Source of the DNA: Anopheles merus
Taxonomy: Eukaryota; Arthropoda; Insecta; Diptera; Culicidae
Assembly (NCBI RefSeq): GCF_017562075.2
Contig: NC_054082.1
Location: forward strand, 17,678,927-17,742,926
Direction of reading: 5' to 3'
Length of the DNA stretch: 64,000 bases
Part shown: piece by piece, positions 27,125-38,153 of the stretch
Layout of the letters: each line of letters opens with the position of its first letter
Numbering within the stretch: the stretch's first letter is position 1
The notes under the pieces: model-generated
What the model was told of the DNA's origin: nothing
What the model saw: the letters and a program-made list of their open reading frames with translations, nothing else
The model's database searches: none
Made by a program: the position numbers and the translations under genes

Positions 27125-27703
27125 TTATTTCTTTTCGCACATCTCGCGGTACGCTTCCTCGCTCAACAACTTTTCCTTCAGCACGTCACAATGCTCGATC
27201 TTGGGCATCACTATGGCCACGTAGCCTTCCCCGCTGGTGCGCATCAGATCCGGCCGGCTGACGATACGCTCATTTACTTCCACCAGCTTCCCCTGCACGC
27301 ACGATCTTACCTTGTACACGCTGCCGTCCACGCAGGTCACCAGGGCGAGCGTGGAATCGGCCTGCAGGATCATTCCACCGCTTTTCTTCCGTCCCGACAC
27401 CTTGTTCTCGCTGCGATCGAACTTGCCCACCTCGAAGCTAATGCTCCGAATTCCCTTCTCAAATACGACATGCTCCTTTGCTAATCCCACCAGACAGATA
27501 CGGTTGGAGTGGAACAGTATCTGCTGCGGCTCGTCTGTCTTGTTCGGCGGTACGGAATACAGCTTCGTGTAGAAGCGCTCTACTATCGATGGTTGATTTT
27601 CGATGAAATCGTTTAAAATTGACGGAACTTTAACGCCGCAGATTTCCTGCGTTTCCGCCTCGTACCAGTAATCTTCTAAGGCTGGTGCCGCCATCATCAT
27701 CAT
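27125..27703 (-). CDS. ABITRAM: ABITRAM (Simiate/FAM206A) homologue
   Basis: A single-exon frame of 192 residues, close to the usual length of this conserved family (actin-binding transcription modulator). Recognisable family features include the N-terminal ALEDYWYEA stretch, FYTKLY, the ICLVGLAKEH strand, and the biotinyl/lipoyl-like barrel around VTCVDGSVYKVRSCVQGKL and GYVAIVMPK. In vertebrates the protein is linked to F-actin and nuclear-speckle regulation; its role in insects is little known. The frame opens with four consecutive Met codons, and the first ATG overlaps the stop codon of CMC2 (ATGA at 27700-27703). No separate promoter is visible between the two genes. Confidence 0.88.
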   Translation of the reverse strand: MMMMAAPALEDYWYEAETQEICGVKVPSILNDFIENQPSIVERFYTKLYSVPPNKTDEPQQILFHSNRICLVGLAKEHVVFEKGIRSISFEVGKFDRSENKVSGRKKSGGMILQADSTLALVTCVDGSVYKVRSCVQGKLVEVNERIVSRPDLMRTSGEGYVAIVMPKIEHCDVLKEKLLSEEAYREMCEKK

Positions 27704-28012
27704 CCCTGATGCTCTCGCATGAGCTGCTGGACACGCTTCTGCTTTTCGAGTGCTTTTTCGCGATTTAGTTTCTGTCTGGTTTTGCGTTCATTCCGCAAGC
27801 ACACTATCATTTGCCGATCGAGATCATTGCAGATGCCGAGAAACTTGGCGAACTTATTCTGCGGGAAGAAGCAACGTATTTTGTGGTTATCGTGGTTTGC
27901 GGACCCGGCCAGGAGCCATCCGAAGGCTTACCTCAGAGTGGCACTTTTTTAGCTCCTCGATGATGAGATTGCATTCAGTTGAATGTAAATGCGGGGATAG
28001 ATCGGTATGCAT
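27700..28012 (-). CDS. CMC2: CMC2, twin CX9C cytochrome c oxidase assembly protein
   Basis: Two exons, 27932-28012 and 27700-27858 on the minus strand, are joined in phase 0 and give 79 residues, the same length as I recall for human CMC2. The start MHTDLSPHLHSTEC is nearly the family signature, and both CX9C motifs are present (Cys-NLIIEELKK-Cys and Cys-NDLDRQMIV-Cys). It is expected to be imported by the Mia40 route into the mitochondrial intermembrane space and to support complex IV biogenesis. The C-terminus is basic and helical. Its TGA overlaps the ABITRAM ATG. The start lies about 570 bases from the divergent GOS28 start, so the two may share a promoter. Confidence 0.92.
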
Positions 28013-28578
28013 TCCTTTCTTTTTTTAAGAAAAGAGACGAGTTAAATGCTAACACGAAGAGTTTTACGCCGATTTTGGCACCGAAAAATTACACAACATT
28101 GGGCAGAGCAGCATTTTTCCACTGGTTTGTTGTGACAGAACAGCCGGCTGCGTTCAGGGCCAGTGAGGAGAAGGCCGTGCCAGGCAGCCATGTTGGAATA
28201 TTCAATGACAGTTTTGAACTGCGCTTTTTCCGTGCTTGAATTTACAGATAGAAACGTACTTTCTACCACTTGCTAATAATTTATAACTAAAAAAAATCAT
28301 TTCGTCGATTTTTTTTACATTTCTGTTTGAATTAGCGTGCAAATTTATCAACTGAATTTCATTCAATTCAAACGTGTACCAACCTTTTCGCTGACGTTTC
28401 GACAATTCCTCTTTGCGTGTGTCATCCGGTGTGTTTACGTGCCGAAATTAATGAATAAATAAGACCTCCCGAAATTCCAGTCCTTCGCTTCGGGACGAAA
28501 CAATAGTCAATAGATGTTATTTAATGTTTGATTGTGTGTTGAAACCGTGCACTGCAAGCAACATACAACGGCAGCAAG

Positions 28579-29541
28579 ATGGGAACGGAATGGGATAGTA
28601 AGTGGAAGGTGGCTGCAGCCGTACGGTCACGAACGTACACGAACGGTAAACAACGCTTTCACGCACTGATATCGGAACTGCTTTCCATTTTGCTGCAGCA
28701 CTACGGAAGCAGGCTCGCCATTTGGAGAACGACATCGACATGAAGCTGATCGCTTTTAATAAAGTCGGCGTAGGGGCGGCCAGCTCCTCGGTTGCGCCGA
28801 CGGGCAACACGGACACGTCCCCGCTGCTGGGGGACCATGTCTTCGAGTCGTTGTCCCTGGAGATAGAGCAAATGCTGGACAAGCTGTCCAACATCAACGA
28901 AAAGATGTCCGAGATACCGAACAGTGGGGCAGCGGTAATGCATGTGCTGCAGAGACATCGCGAAATACTGCACGTAAGAGCGCGTTGTCCGATCGGATTT
29001 GATTTTTTTTAACTCACCCCGTCTCTGACCGTCCTAATGATGCACGCATTCCCTTGCTTTAGGGCTATCGGCAAGAGTATCTGAAAATACAGGCCAACCA
29101 CACGACACGAATGGAGCGCGAGGAGCTGTTACGGGGGTCCGGCCTGGGGACGTCCTCCCCGTCCACGTCCGGGCTGAGCCGCAGGGACATGTACCTCAAG
29201 GAGAACACCCATCTGCACAGCTCCAGCTCGCTGGTGAACGATCAGATCAGCATTGCCATGGAAACGAAAGAGCACCTAACATCACAGCGGCAGCATTTGA
29301 AACGATTCCAGACGCGCATGCACGACATTTCGAACCGCTTTCCCATCATATCCAGGTAGGTGGCTAGAAATTCTGTCCCTCTGCCCTGTTCGTTCCACTC
29401 GTGGACAATCTATTGATGCACTCTGATCTCCTTTGCAGCTTAATCCAACGAATTAATATCAGAAAACGGCGAGAATCGCTCATTATCGGTGGCGTGATAG
29501 CGGTATGCACAATCTTACTGCTGGTGTACGCGTTCCACTGA
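28579..29541 (+). CDS. Gosr1: Golgi SNARE of 28 kDa (GOS28 / GOSR1)
   Basis: Four exons, 28579-28597, 28699-28973, 29063-29355 and 29439-29541, give 229 residues. This is a Qb-type v/t-SNARE of the Golgi, acting in ER-Golgi and intra-Golgi vesicle fusion. The N-terminus MGTEWDTLRKQARHLEND is typical of the family. A helical N-terminal region is followed by the SNARE motif, with a zero-layer Gln likely in HLTSQRQHLKRFQ, and then a single C-terminal membrane anchor (IIGGVIAVCTILLLVYAFH). The first exon encodes only six residues plus one base, so a simple frame search misses the start. A poly(A) signal lies at 29734-29739. Confidence 0.94.
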
Positions 29542-29977
29542 CTTCCCAACTGACGCTGACGCTGCTAAACTAAAGATATCGCTGCTAGCGCATTTTTTAA
29601 ATCATTCTTTAACCTTTTTTTTTTTGTTCGAAAACGAATACTAGTGCAGTCACGAGAAGGAAAACAAAAGTTTATTCTTACCCCGGCAGGTGTGTCTGTT
29701 GATCGATTTGTGTAACGATTTGTAAAAATGGCAAATAAATAATGTGATATTCTTAACTAATTCGTGCCAAACGTAAGTAAATTAAAAAAAAAACATACAT
29801 TAATGTTTAAAATTTAAAGCGTAGATAAATAATTTATTCGTATCAATTATCCTACTTAGTACCTACTGCACGCATATCGTGCCGCGATCGTTTAAGGACA
29901 ATCTTAATACATTTATATTTGGTTGAGTACTTTAAAGTAATTGTCTACCTTAGCTTAATGCAAACAGTTCTACGCAT

Positions 29978-31728
29978 TTACCACAGCTTCGCGGTAGCCC
30001 ATGGGTCCGGGGCAACGGCAGCAACGACGGGCCTTTCCACGACGTACGGCGTATGGACGGGCACGGGCACCGGCTTAGGAATGGCAACCGGGACCGGCGC
30101 CGGGACAGGGTAGCCCACGTGCTTAATTACCGGCACGGGAACGGGATGTGGCACGGCCACCGGGTACGGACGATCGACTGGCACCGGGTAGGGTTTTTCC
30201 ACCGGCACAGCATACGGTCTCGGGATGGCCACTGGGTACGGACGATCGATCGGCACTGGCACGTGAACCTGGAACGGCCAGCGAAAAGGGAGGGTCAGAT
30301 AAGCTTGACTAACATGTCACAGACCTACACACATACCTTCACTGGCACTGGATACGGCTTCTCGACCGGCACAGCGTACGGGGCCGGTATGGGGATGCCG
30401 ACCTTCTTCGTTACGACGGTGTGCGTGTGTGCATGGGATCCAAGGTACGGACCGGCAAGGGCAGGCACAGCAGCAGGGGCAGCCAGTGCTACTGCCGGTG
30501 CAAATGGATCCGCGGCGGGAAGCAGATGCTGATGATGGGCAAAGGCGTGACCGTACACGGGGGCGGCCGGCGCATACCCACCGAAACCAAAGATGCCTCG
30601 CTTTTCCTTCTTGGTGCCCAGCTGCTGGAACTGTTCGTCCGTCGGTGCTAGCTGTTTCGTGTTGGATCTTCCCACCGCCCCGGAGCCGTTTTCCGTTCCC
30701 GCGTACACCAACGCTAATGGAAGGACGAACAGTACCTGTAATGGGGGAAGGGTGGGAGAAGAAAACGAATTTCAGTAAAACAAGTGTACTATTTCAGTGT
30801 AAGCAATTTTTGTCCCTTACGACATTGAAAGCAATGTCCTTTTTCAAGGAATAATTATGATTTGGTTAAAGTGAATTTTCAATGGAAACTGTAATATAAT
30901 TTCTTTCGCACCGAACGCACCGAACCGAAGGATAATAAATCGTCTTCAACCATCCGTAACACGGATCGCTCGGCTCATGAACGGTGGAAGAGAGAGAGTG
31001 AAAAAAAAGTCGTTGCATGATTATTCATAATCATCGAAAACAGCTAGCTAATTTACATCGTGTGGGTCATAATTCCTCACGCCAAATCAACGCTTTTTTG
31101 GTGGAAAATCACTTTCTTTTGCGTTAACTTTCATTAGGGCCTGCTGACAACGATTAAACGAATTTTTAGTAGCGAGCCAGGTCGCCAGGATGTTGATGAT
31201 TGATTTATGTTGTTTTTAGACGCAGAAAAATGGCTTATTTTTGTTTTAGTTTCACCTGTAACATTACTATAAAATTGAAACAATTTCGAATCATGTCTTC
31301 TTGCATCTAATGATTAACGGATCATTCAAAAGTGATTTACAAAATACTGAAGGGGATTTTAAAGCCTCCCTTGTAGTCTCTTTTGTTAAGTGTGATGGTT
31401 GGGAGGAACACTACTTGAAGGATCACTCTCCTGAGCAGAGTAGTTATTAAATAATAGGGCCTCTCCCCTTATCTAACCAAGAAAGTGCGCAAAACTACTC
31501 TCGATGAGGATCGAACCAGGACCGAGCTCTACACAAACCGACGCATCCACCACTAGACCACCGGACAGTCTCATGCTACGAGCGGTACCCATTCGAACAC
31601 AGTCGAACTAGAACCAGCATGATGTGCTCGTTCAAATGCTTCTCCATTGCTATTTCAAATAGCTGCCCTTGAAAGGATACCCGACCGACATCGACTGTAG
31701 CTCGTTTGTCACGTACCAAAAGCTTCAT
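29978..31728 (-). CDS. Pro-Val repeat cuticle-type secreted protein A
   Basis: Exons 31717-31728, 30337-30735 and 29978-30268 on the minus strand give 233 residues. The 12-base first exon (MKLL) has a strong donor (GTACGT) and splices to a stretch reading VLFVLPLALVYAG, which completes a signal peptide; this exon is inferred, the other two are clear. The mature protein has an Ala/Pro/His-rich middle. It continues into a C-terminal half built of PYPVPV-, RPYPV- and KPVPVPV-type tetra/pentapeptides with conserved Tyr and His. Such repeats are usual in low-complexity insect cuticular and egg-shell proteins. Its nearest relative is the Pro-Val protein at 36994-38153 on the other strand. A minus-strand poly(A) signal lies near 29833-29838. 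Confidence 0.82.
31378..31575 (-). mobile_element. tRNA-derived SINE copy
   Basis: On the minus strand a TGGTCTAGTGGT A box near 31555 is followed by a GGTTCGATCC B box near 31510, i.e. a typical tRNA-like head. Downstream sequence to about 31378 does not pair as a tRNA. It lies in the first intron of the minus-strand Pro-Val gene, or just downstream of its first exon, and is oriented with that gene. Family not identified. Confidence 0.45.
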
Positions 31729-34504
31729 TTTCGCTCCTATCACGCTGTGCACTCGTTCCCACACGCAACAGAATTTACACCACTTTTCCACCGTTATCAC
31801 GCAAAACTAGTCTTGTCCTTCACCGTTTCGCACTAATTGAAGTAATTCTTTCGATCCCACAGGGAGGGCACAGTTTACGTTTGTTCGTTCTTCGGAAGGA
31901 GTTTTCCCCTATGTATCCTGCTTTATCTCGCAGCAAAGTCACGCTATACCGCGGGAACACTTAGTAACTTGGAAGTCCTCGGCGAATGAGACACGGCTCA
32001 CAAGCTTTCCCTAGCGGCAGCACACCTTTTAATGGAAACGTTCAATCGCACATTGATCGCTACCCATCCGATTGTCCGAAATCTTATAGTGAGCCACCCA
32101 CGCTGCCCCACCCAACAGGAAGGGATGACCTACGATGTAATGTGGCCAAACTAATTGTGCCTGGCACTTGGAATGTGTTTGTAATGTGTGGCGGGGAGAG
32201 CTTTGTATTGCAGGGAAGGGAGTCCATAACAATGTTAGGCACCGGAATGCGATCTATTATGGAGCGGGAGAGGTTGAGGTTGGCCCGGGCCAGACCACAA
32301 CACCCAGCACTTGGTGCAGGTGTCAACCGGACTGTTCGAACTTGCGAAAACTGTCAACCGATTCGCAAGGGGGGGAAAATGGGGTTCTCCGTTACGGTTT
32401 GGCAATCCCAACTGGCAGCCGAACCGGATGGATGGATGGACATCGGTTGCATCAAAACGGTCGTTAGTTTGCCCCGGAAGGTTTCCCTTCCCCTTTCGCC
32501 GGAAGAGGGCGGTTGTGGAGCAACCGCGATAATTGGGCACAATTAATCGAGCACATTTCTGCCTTTGTGGAGCATCGCTTAAACATCGCTGTGAGATGCA
32601 CTTGACCCGTTTTTCTTGCCACATAATGTTTGCGCCTTGCAATTTGAGCCGTGCTAACTGAAGATTGCGTGCTATTCAATGTCAGGCAGGTGGATTGGCT
32701 TTACGCAACCACCACTTTGCTTAACAAATTGAGTAAATACAGATAAATCAACTAATAAAGCAACTTGATCTTATCAATGTAAAAAGGCAAGGTCGAAACG
32801 AACAACAGAGAGCAACATTGTGTTTGAGACGTTGTTCAACATTGGAAACAAAAAAAAAACGACAAAATCGACATTGTCCCCAGCAATGTGCGAATGCACC
32901 GATAGCATCCTTTCATTTAATATTCACGCTGACGGAACATCCCTCCCGACGCTACCGACCGACGCCATTAAATCAGGCCACGTGGAAACGCAACCATTTG
33001 CAACTGACATTCGTGCCGAGCTTCCCGCGGGACTGTTGCTGCTGCTGCTGCTGCTTCCGGTTACCCCCTTATTACACGCCCCCAAAGTATGTGAGCTTTT
33101 CTTTATCTCACGTGCAATATGCAACAGTGCAACGTCACACAAACGTAAAGTACAACCTTGAAAGAGGGTTCTTTTTGTTGTACCGCTTTTTTTTACAGCA
33201 TGTAATATTTCCTCCATAAAACCGCTCCATCGACACATACTTTATTGATCAAAGGACTACACACCATGCAGACCTCGAGACCTCGCATCGGTGCATGTGG
33301 CTTTTCATACTTCAACTAATTGTCACGCCACATTGTATAGTGGGCCGGTTTTACCTTACCGGGCAATTAAATTAACAGTATTCCCTCTCACGAGGGTGTG
33401 GGAGGCTTTTTTTGCTTCGGTTAATTATATTGATACGCATTGTCACGCGCGGCACGCAATGTGGCCAAAATTGTCGATAAACGGGGCGGGAGTGTGAAAG
33501 ATAATTGAAAATTAATCATTATTCTATCGATCTCATCCCCGTGGAGAGCCGGTGGTGAATATGGTATAGCATTAATTATTGCTTGATTCAAACGTGCACC
33601 ATGCCTGACTGTTAAATGCTAAATTATTAAATGATAAATTCAATCATATTAATCTTTACATTAATTGAGTGCGAAAGAAAGAAACATTTTTCATCAATTA
33701 ATTTGTTGAAATGCCATTCCGTGTGATGCAATCCAGAAAAAAGGAGTGGAAAAATGCGTGTCACATTTAAAACAGAATTCGCTGCCCTGCCTGTTACGGC
33801 GGCAATGGAGCCATTAAAACATTCTTTATCCCACACCACACCGTAATTATTACGTCGCTCAAAGACAAACGAACATTAAAAAAAAACTTACATCAAACAA
33901 AACATCAAACACAGTTCAAATCGAAACAGGAAGTGTTGTCGTGATTGTGCTTGTGGCCATGCTCTCGATGTTGTAATCGCCGGCATTGCGCCGGCATTGC
34001 GCGTTTCCCGATCGAATTTTTGTGTGCGTGTGCGTGTGCGCGCGTGCGATTATGATGGCGCAGTATGGCGAAGGTACTACCAGCAAGCACCAGGTGCGAT
34101 ATCTTTGGCTAGGCGAGCGGAATGCACAAAACCCTGCAAAGGTGATCCCACTTCAATATGGTTCCCACTTTCACTAGGGACGCGGCGACACCCGTAAACG
34201 GGGGAACAACACACAGACACAGGGGGGGGGGGGACGTTGGGACGTGCCGCGACCGATTGAACGTCATCGAAAACGGTTTAATTTGTTAGTGATTAATTGC
34301 GAAACAATTATGCGACGTGACGGTACGGGACTGGTTGGACGATTCATATGTTTGTGTGTGTTTTTGTGTTTTTTTTTTTGGGAAGAGAAACTTTCGTTAC
34401 AAAATAATAATAAAAAAAAACATGAAAATTTTGAATTAGCTTGGAGCTATCTTGTACAATATTGTAAGCCCTTTGTGTCAGCTAATATTTTAAACGAACT
34501 GATT

Positions 34505-34615
34505 CTTCTTCTCAAGCAGCGTAACAACCGTAGTCAGCCAGGGACTGCCATAAGCCACTAATGAGCTTGACGGTGCACGGTCCATACCGAGGCTTGAGCC
34601 CATGGAGGGAATTTT
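34505..34615 (-). mobile_element. SINE fragment related to the 5746-5952 element
   Basis: On the minus strand this begins with GGGCTCAAGCC (B-box-like) and ends CTACGGTTGTTACG followed by GAGAAGAAG. The SINE at 5746-5952 has the corresponding GGGTTCAAGCC and CGACAACGGTTGTTGTG followed by a GAA-type tail. The middle is shorter and diverged, so it is an older or different subfamily of the same SINE lineage. Confidence 0.5.
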
Positions 34616-35199
34616 GTTGATTGAAAAAAACTCATTGATTGGGAGAAGAATCTGAAAAGTGGATCGAAAACTATTCAAATATGGTATAGTCTCATCAACA
34701 AGATTTGTTAATTGAACATAACAAGCAGAACTGCAGTTGCACAATACCGTAATGAGGCTTTTAATTCTAAGTCCAGTTAAAATCTATTTCTAAATGCAAA
34801 TTAGGCAAATTGTAATATACATTTTAATAATTGAAACAACTAATACGAATTTTTTTAAATAAGTTCCCTAGAACATTCAGGACTTTTTCCACAACTATGG
34901 TACATAAATCATACGCAGAATGTAATCAGTAACACAAACATTTGTACAAACATTCGATGGTATAATTTCTATACCGTACGTTGCTCAGTAAGGAAGTTCG
35001 CGACTTGCGCCTGTTGCACGTTACATTTGCTCGGTTTAATTGGTCAGATTTAATCTATAACGTTACATACAAAATAATTTAACTTTTTACTGATCCTTAA
35101 AAATCAATAAAAGAAGAAAATGCTATAATTTCCTACATGAATCTTGAGCCATGTTAAATTCAGTGCATACTTTTTTGCCAAATTTCTCATAATTGAAAT

Positions 35200-35960
35200 G
35201 TTGTTTTATTATTATTATTTATTATTTATTTATTAATCTTCAACGGGCCGTATGGCCTAATTGATTAAATGTAACAGTTCATTAAAAAAGATACATAATA
35301 AAAACAAGATTTGCATCGCAATTCACTGCGGCCATGGCAAAAGCCGGAGACGTTCCTTGAATCACTGAGTTGAGATGTCGAAGTCGAAGCAATCCGAAAC
35401 AGTGTTGAAGGCAGCCGACATTCGGAACATAGGGTCAGATCGACCAGCGCTGGAACGGGGTTGAGCGAGCCGTAGAGTTTCTCTAGACCTAAGTGTTCGG
35501 GATGGTGCATAGATATCGACTCGATGCAACAAAGGCGATGAGTCGATAGAGCCACTTAGCAATCCAGCGATGAAAGAGCACTGTGCATTGCGTCTTCTAA
35601 CCGAAAGAGGTTCAAGGCCTAGAAGACCTAGGCACCGCGCAGCATACGGAGGAAGATTATTGCGATCCTGCCAGGGAAGAAGGCGTAGGGCATATCGCGT
35701 GAGCTTACGTTGAATCGCCTCAAGTCGAGCAATTGAAGAAGCGGTAGTTGGGCTCCAGACTACGCACGAATATTCCAGAACCGAACGAACGATACAGTTG
35801 TAGACAGCTTTGATGCACATGGGGTTGCGGAATGCGGTTTTGGCAGAAGTTTGGCTTGTGCGGATTTTCTTTAGCTTTTCTATATTAACCTCGTAGCACG
35901 AAATCATACCGTAATACCGTGTAAGGCTTATTGGTGTAACAGCCACATAGATTAATGTTT
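35200..35960 (-). mobile_element. 5'-truncated non-LTR retroelement, 3' end
   Basis: A minus-strand frame (35362-35946) matches the C-terminal part of jockey/CR1-type reverse transcriptase polyproteins, with the diagnostic VLEYSCVVWSP and RLEAIQRKLTRYALRLLPW motifs. It is preceded by no reverse-transcriptase core, so the copy is truncated at its 5' side. The 3' end runs into an AATAAATAAT-type simple repeat at about 35200-35235, typical of a target-primed tail. It resembles the element at 45655-46960, which has the related RLEAIQRRLTRYAVRLLPW. It is not expected to be active. Confidence 0.75.
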
Positions 35961-36878
35961 TTCGATGTAGGATGATGTTAATGGAAAATTAAAGGCTTCG
36001 TTTTCTAATTTCCCCCGAACTATGCCCTGTCCGCATTATCTGCATCTTCACTATTACATGAAACAATTGCAAGGTTCTTAGATGGAGTAGAAAGCAAAAT
36101 CAAACCAGGACCAATGTAGTAGAAAATAATCAGTGAGTTACTTACTTACATACTTACATGCCAATCTAACACTACCAACACGTCCCCCTGAAAAGCCATT
36201 CAACTCACTCCAGAAAAAAACACTAGCCAATCCAAACTGCATTGTGCAGCACACAGACAAACCACATCGATAACTCGGGCACTAAGTCAACAGGTTTGTG
36301 CGGTGCTGCTGCATACTTTGTCACTGGCGATAAAATTTCCGCACTGCAGCTTCATTCACAAGCCAAACTACCAGAGCAGAGCAACCATCTGGAACGAAGG
36401 GGCGCAACAACAACAACAACAAAATGGCGTTTGCGAACCGTACGCGCCTAGATCGCTAACGCTCATTCATCCCAATACGGGAGCTGGACTGGTGGAGAGG
36501 GGCAATGACGATATGACACAACCCTAGTTCCCTGGTTGGCCACAAACTAGTCAAACCTGGCCAAACCCTTAATAGGGCAGGTCCACGATGCATCTGCGGA
36601 TATGTGGCGGGTATGTGGAGCCCGTTTTTGTTTTTGCTAACATGCCCACGATGTCCACGATCACGGCGGACGGATGGATGGGTTTCGGGCAGCGCCGATA
36701 AGCCCGGCAAAAAGTGCGGGCTGTGCAGTGCGCGGCGGTGAACCATATGGTGAAAGATTCGCCTAATTGGAGCGGTTATGACACGGCCGCGCTCCCGTTT
36801 AGTGACAGGAGCCGAAGTCGCGCGCAGCTTCCGCGTTGCGGCCGGCTTGGCCGGGCTTTGGCGTTTGTTGCGGTTTGA

Positions 36879-36912
36879 TATAAAAATACTTAGCCGGTAC
36901 AGTGTCGTCAGT
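36879..36912 (+). promoter_or_regulatory. TATA box and TCAGT initiator of Pro-Val gene B
   Basis: TATAAAAA at 36879-36886 is followed 29 bases later by a TCAGT arthropod initiator at 36908-36912, with a second ATCAGT nearby. The spacing is ideal for a single start site about 85 bases upstream of the ATG at 36994. Confidence 0.8.
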
Positions 36913-36993
36913 AGATCAGTGGCACAGTTTGAGGCGTTTAGACTTGTGTTGTAGTAAGCGTGCGCGGAAACCGGGCCAGACCAGCCAGACGAG

Positions 36994-38153
36994 ATGAAGT
37001 TTGCCAGTGTGAAGAAGGTTCGTGCATTGAGAAACGACGTTCTTGGGTCGCAGTTTAATCGTTCACCGTTCGCTCGTTTGCAGGTGTGTTGTGTTCTGTT
37101 CGTGCTGGCGATTGCTAGGGTGCACGGTGCCGCCCAGCGGGAAGGCACCGAGCATCAGAAGCGTGCGATCGGGCACGGGTATGGGTTGGGGCTGGGGCTG
37201 GGTGCTCTGGCTGCACCGGCCGCCCTAACAGCACCGGCTGCCATCGGTGCGCCGCTCGGTGCCTCCATTGGCCCTATTCTAGGGTCATCGATTGCGGGCC
37301 CGATCGGACCGACGCTTGCCGGACCGATCGGAATTCCGGCGGGATCGATCGGACTTTCGGCGGGATCGATCGGACTACCGGCCGGGCCAATTGGACTTCC
37401 GGCTGGACCGATCGGGCTGCCTGCAGGACCGTTCATTGGGGGAGCGTTTGCACCGGCAGCGCTTCCAGCACTTCCCGCTCCCGGGCCAGTGTTTGCAGCC
37501 GCTCCACCGACCGTAGCCGTTGCGCCGACGGTAACACGCAACATACTGACCACGGTGCAGCAGCCCGTCCCCGTACCCTACCCGCAGCCCGTGCCGGTCG
37601 ATCGTCCCGTACCGTACCCGGTGCACGTGTCCGTTCCAGTCGATCGTCCCGTCCCGGTTCCGCACCCGGTAGCCGTCCCCGTTCACGTACCGCGACCCTA
37701 CCCGGTTCCAGTTCCGCAGCCATATCCGGTCACCGTCACCAAGTAAGTGGCCAAACACTCTCACCCACGTACACTTTTAAAATCGCGTCCACTCACACTT
37801 GCTTCACTTTGAACGTTTTTTTTTTTTACTTCTTCAGAACCGTACCTGTACCGGTGCCCGCTCCGTACCCGGTGCATCATGCCGTCCCGGTACCGCAGCC
37901 CGTCCCGGTTCCGCAGCCCATCCCCGTACCGCAACCCGTCGCTGTGCCGCATCCGGTCGCCGTGCCGCATCCGGTGGTTGTACCGGCGCCCGTCCCCACG
38001 CTGCCCATTGCTCCGCTGCCCTCGTACGGGTACGGCGGGTTCCTGCCGCCCTACTACGGCAAGGTGTACGGCGGTGGCATCACGCTGCAGAAGGTGTACA
38101 CCGGCCACCATCACGGGCTCGGGCTGCTCGGGCTGAAGAAGTATCTCGGCTAG
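36994..38153 (+). CDS. Pro-Val repeat cuticle-type secreted protein B
   Basis: Exons 36994-37017, 37084-37742 and 37838-38153 give 332 residues. The signal peptide is completed across intron 1 (MKFASVKK then VCCVLFVLAIARVHG). The protein then shows an Ala/Gly-rich part, a block of GPIGLPAG-type heptads (about 37300-37440), and long PVPYPQPVPV / PVAVPHPV arrays. It ends in a Gly/Tyr/His-rich tail (HHHGLGLLGLKKYLG). The first 66-base intron is a multiple of three without stops, so retention would keep frame. Low-complexity composition and the TATA promoter fit a strongly expressed structural cuticle protein. It is paralogous to protein A, with the same intron-in-signal-peptide layout. A poly(A) signal lies at 38371-38376. 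Confidence 0.88.

Larger units (their letters stand above)
31729..36878. other. Intergenic region between the two Pro-Val genes
   Basis: About 5 kb separates the opposite-strand Pro-Val genes, so their promoters face into this spacer. Apart from a SINE-like copy (34505-34615) and a non-LTR fragment (35200-35960), I see no coding exon. Short purine/pyrimidine runs, including a G run at about 34221-34232, and AT-rich stretches make up the rest. Confidence 0.5.

Noticed and set aside
31500..31570. tRNA gene
   Set aside because: A and B boxes are present on the minus strand, but no acceptor-stem pairing or anticodon arm could be drawn, so it was called a SINE head.
29978..31728. Alternative first exon ATGAAA at about 31120-31132 for Pro-Val gene A
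   Set aside because: It would also give a short signal peptide, but its donor (GTTAAC) is weaker than that of the MKLL exon at 31717-31728 (GTACGT).
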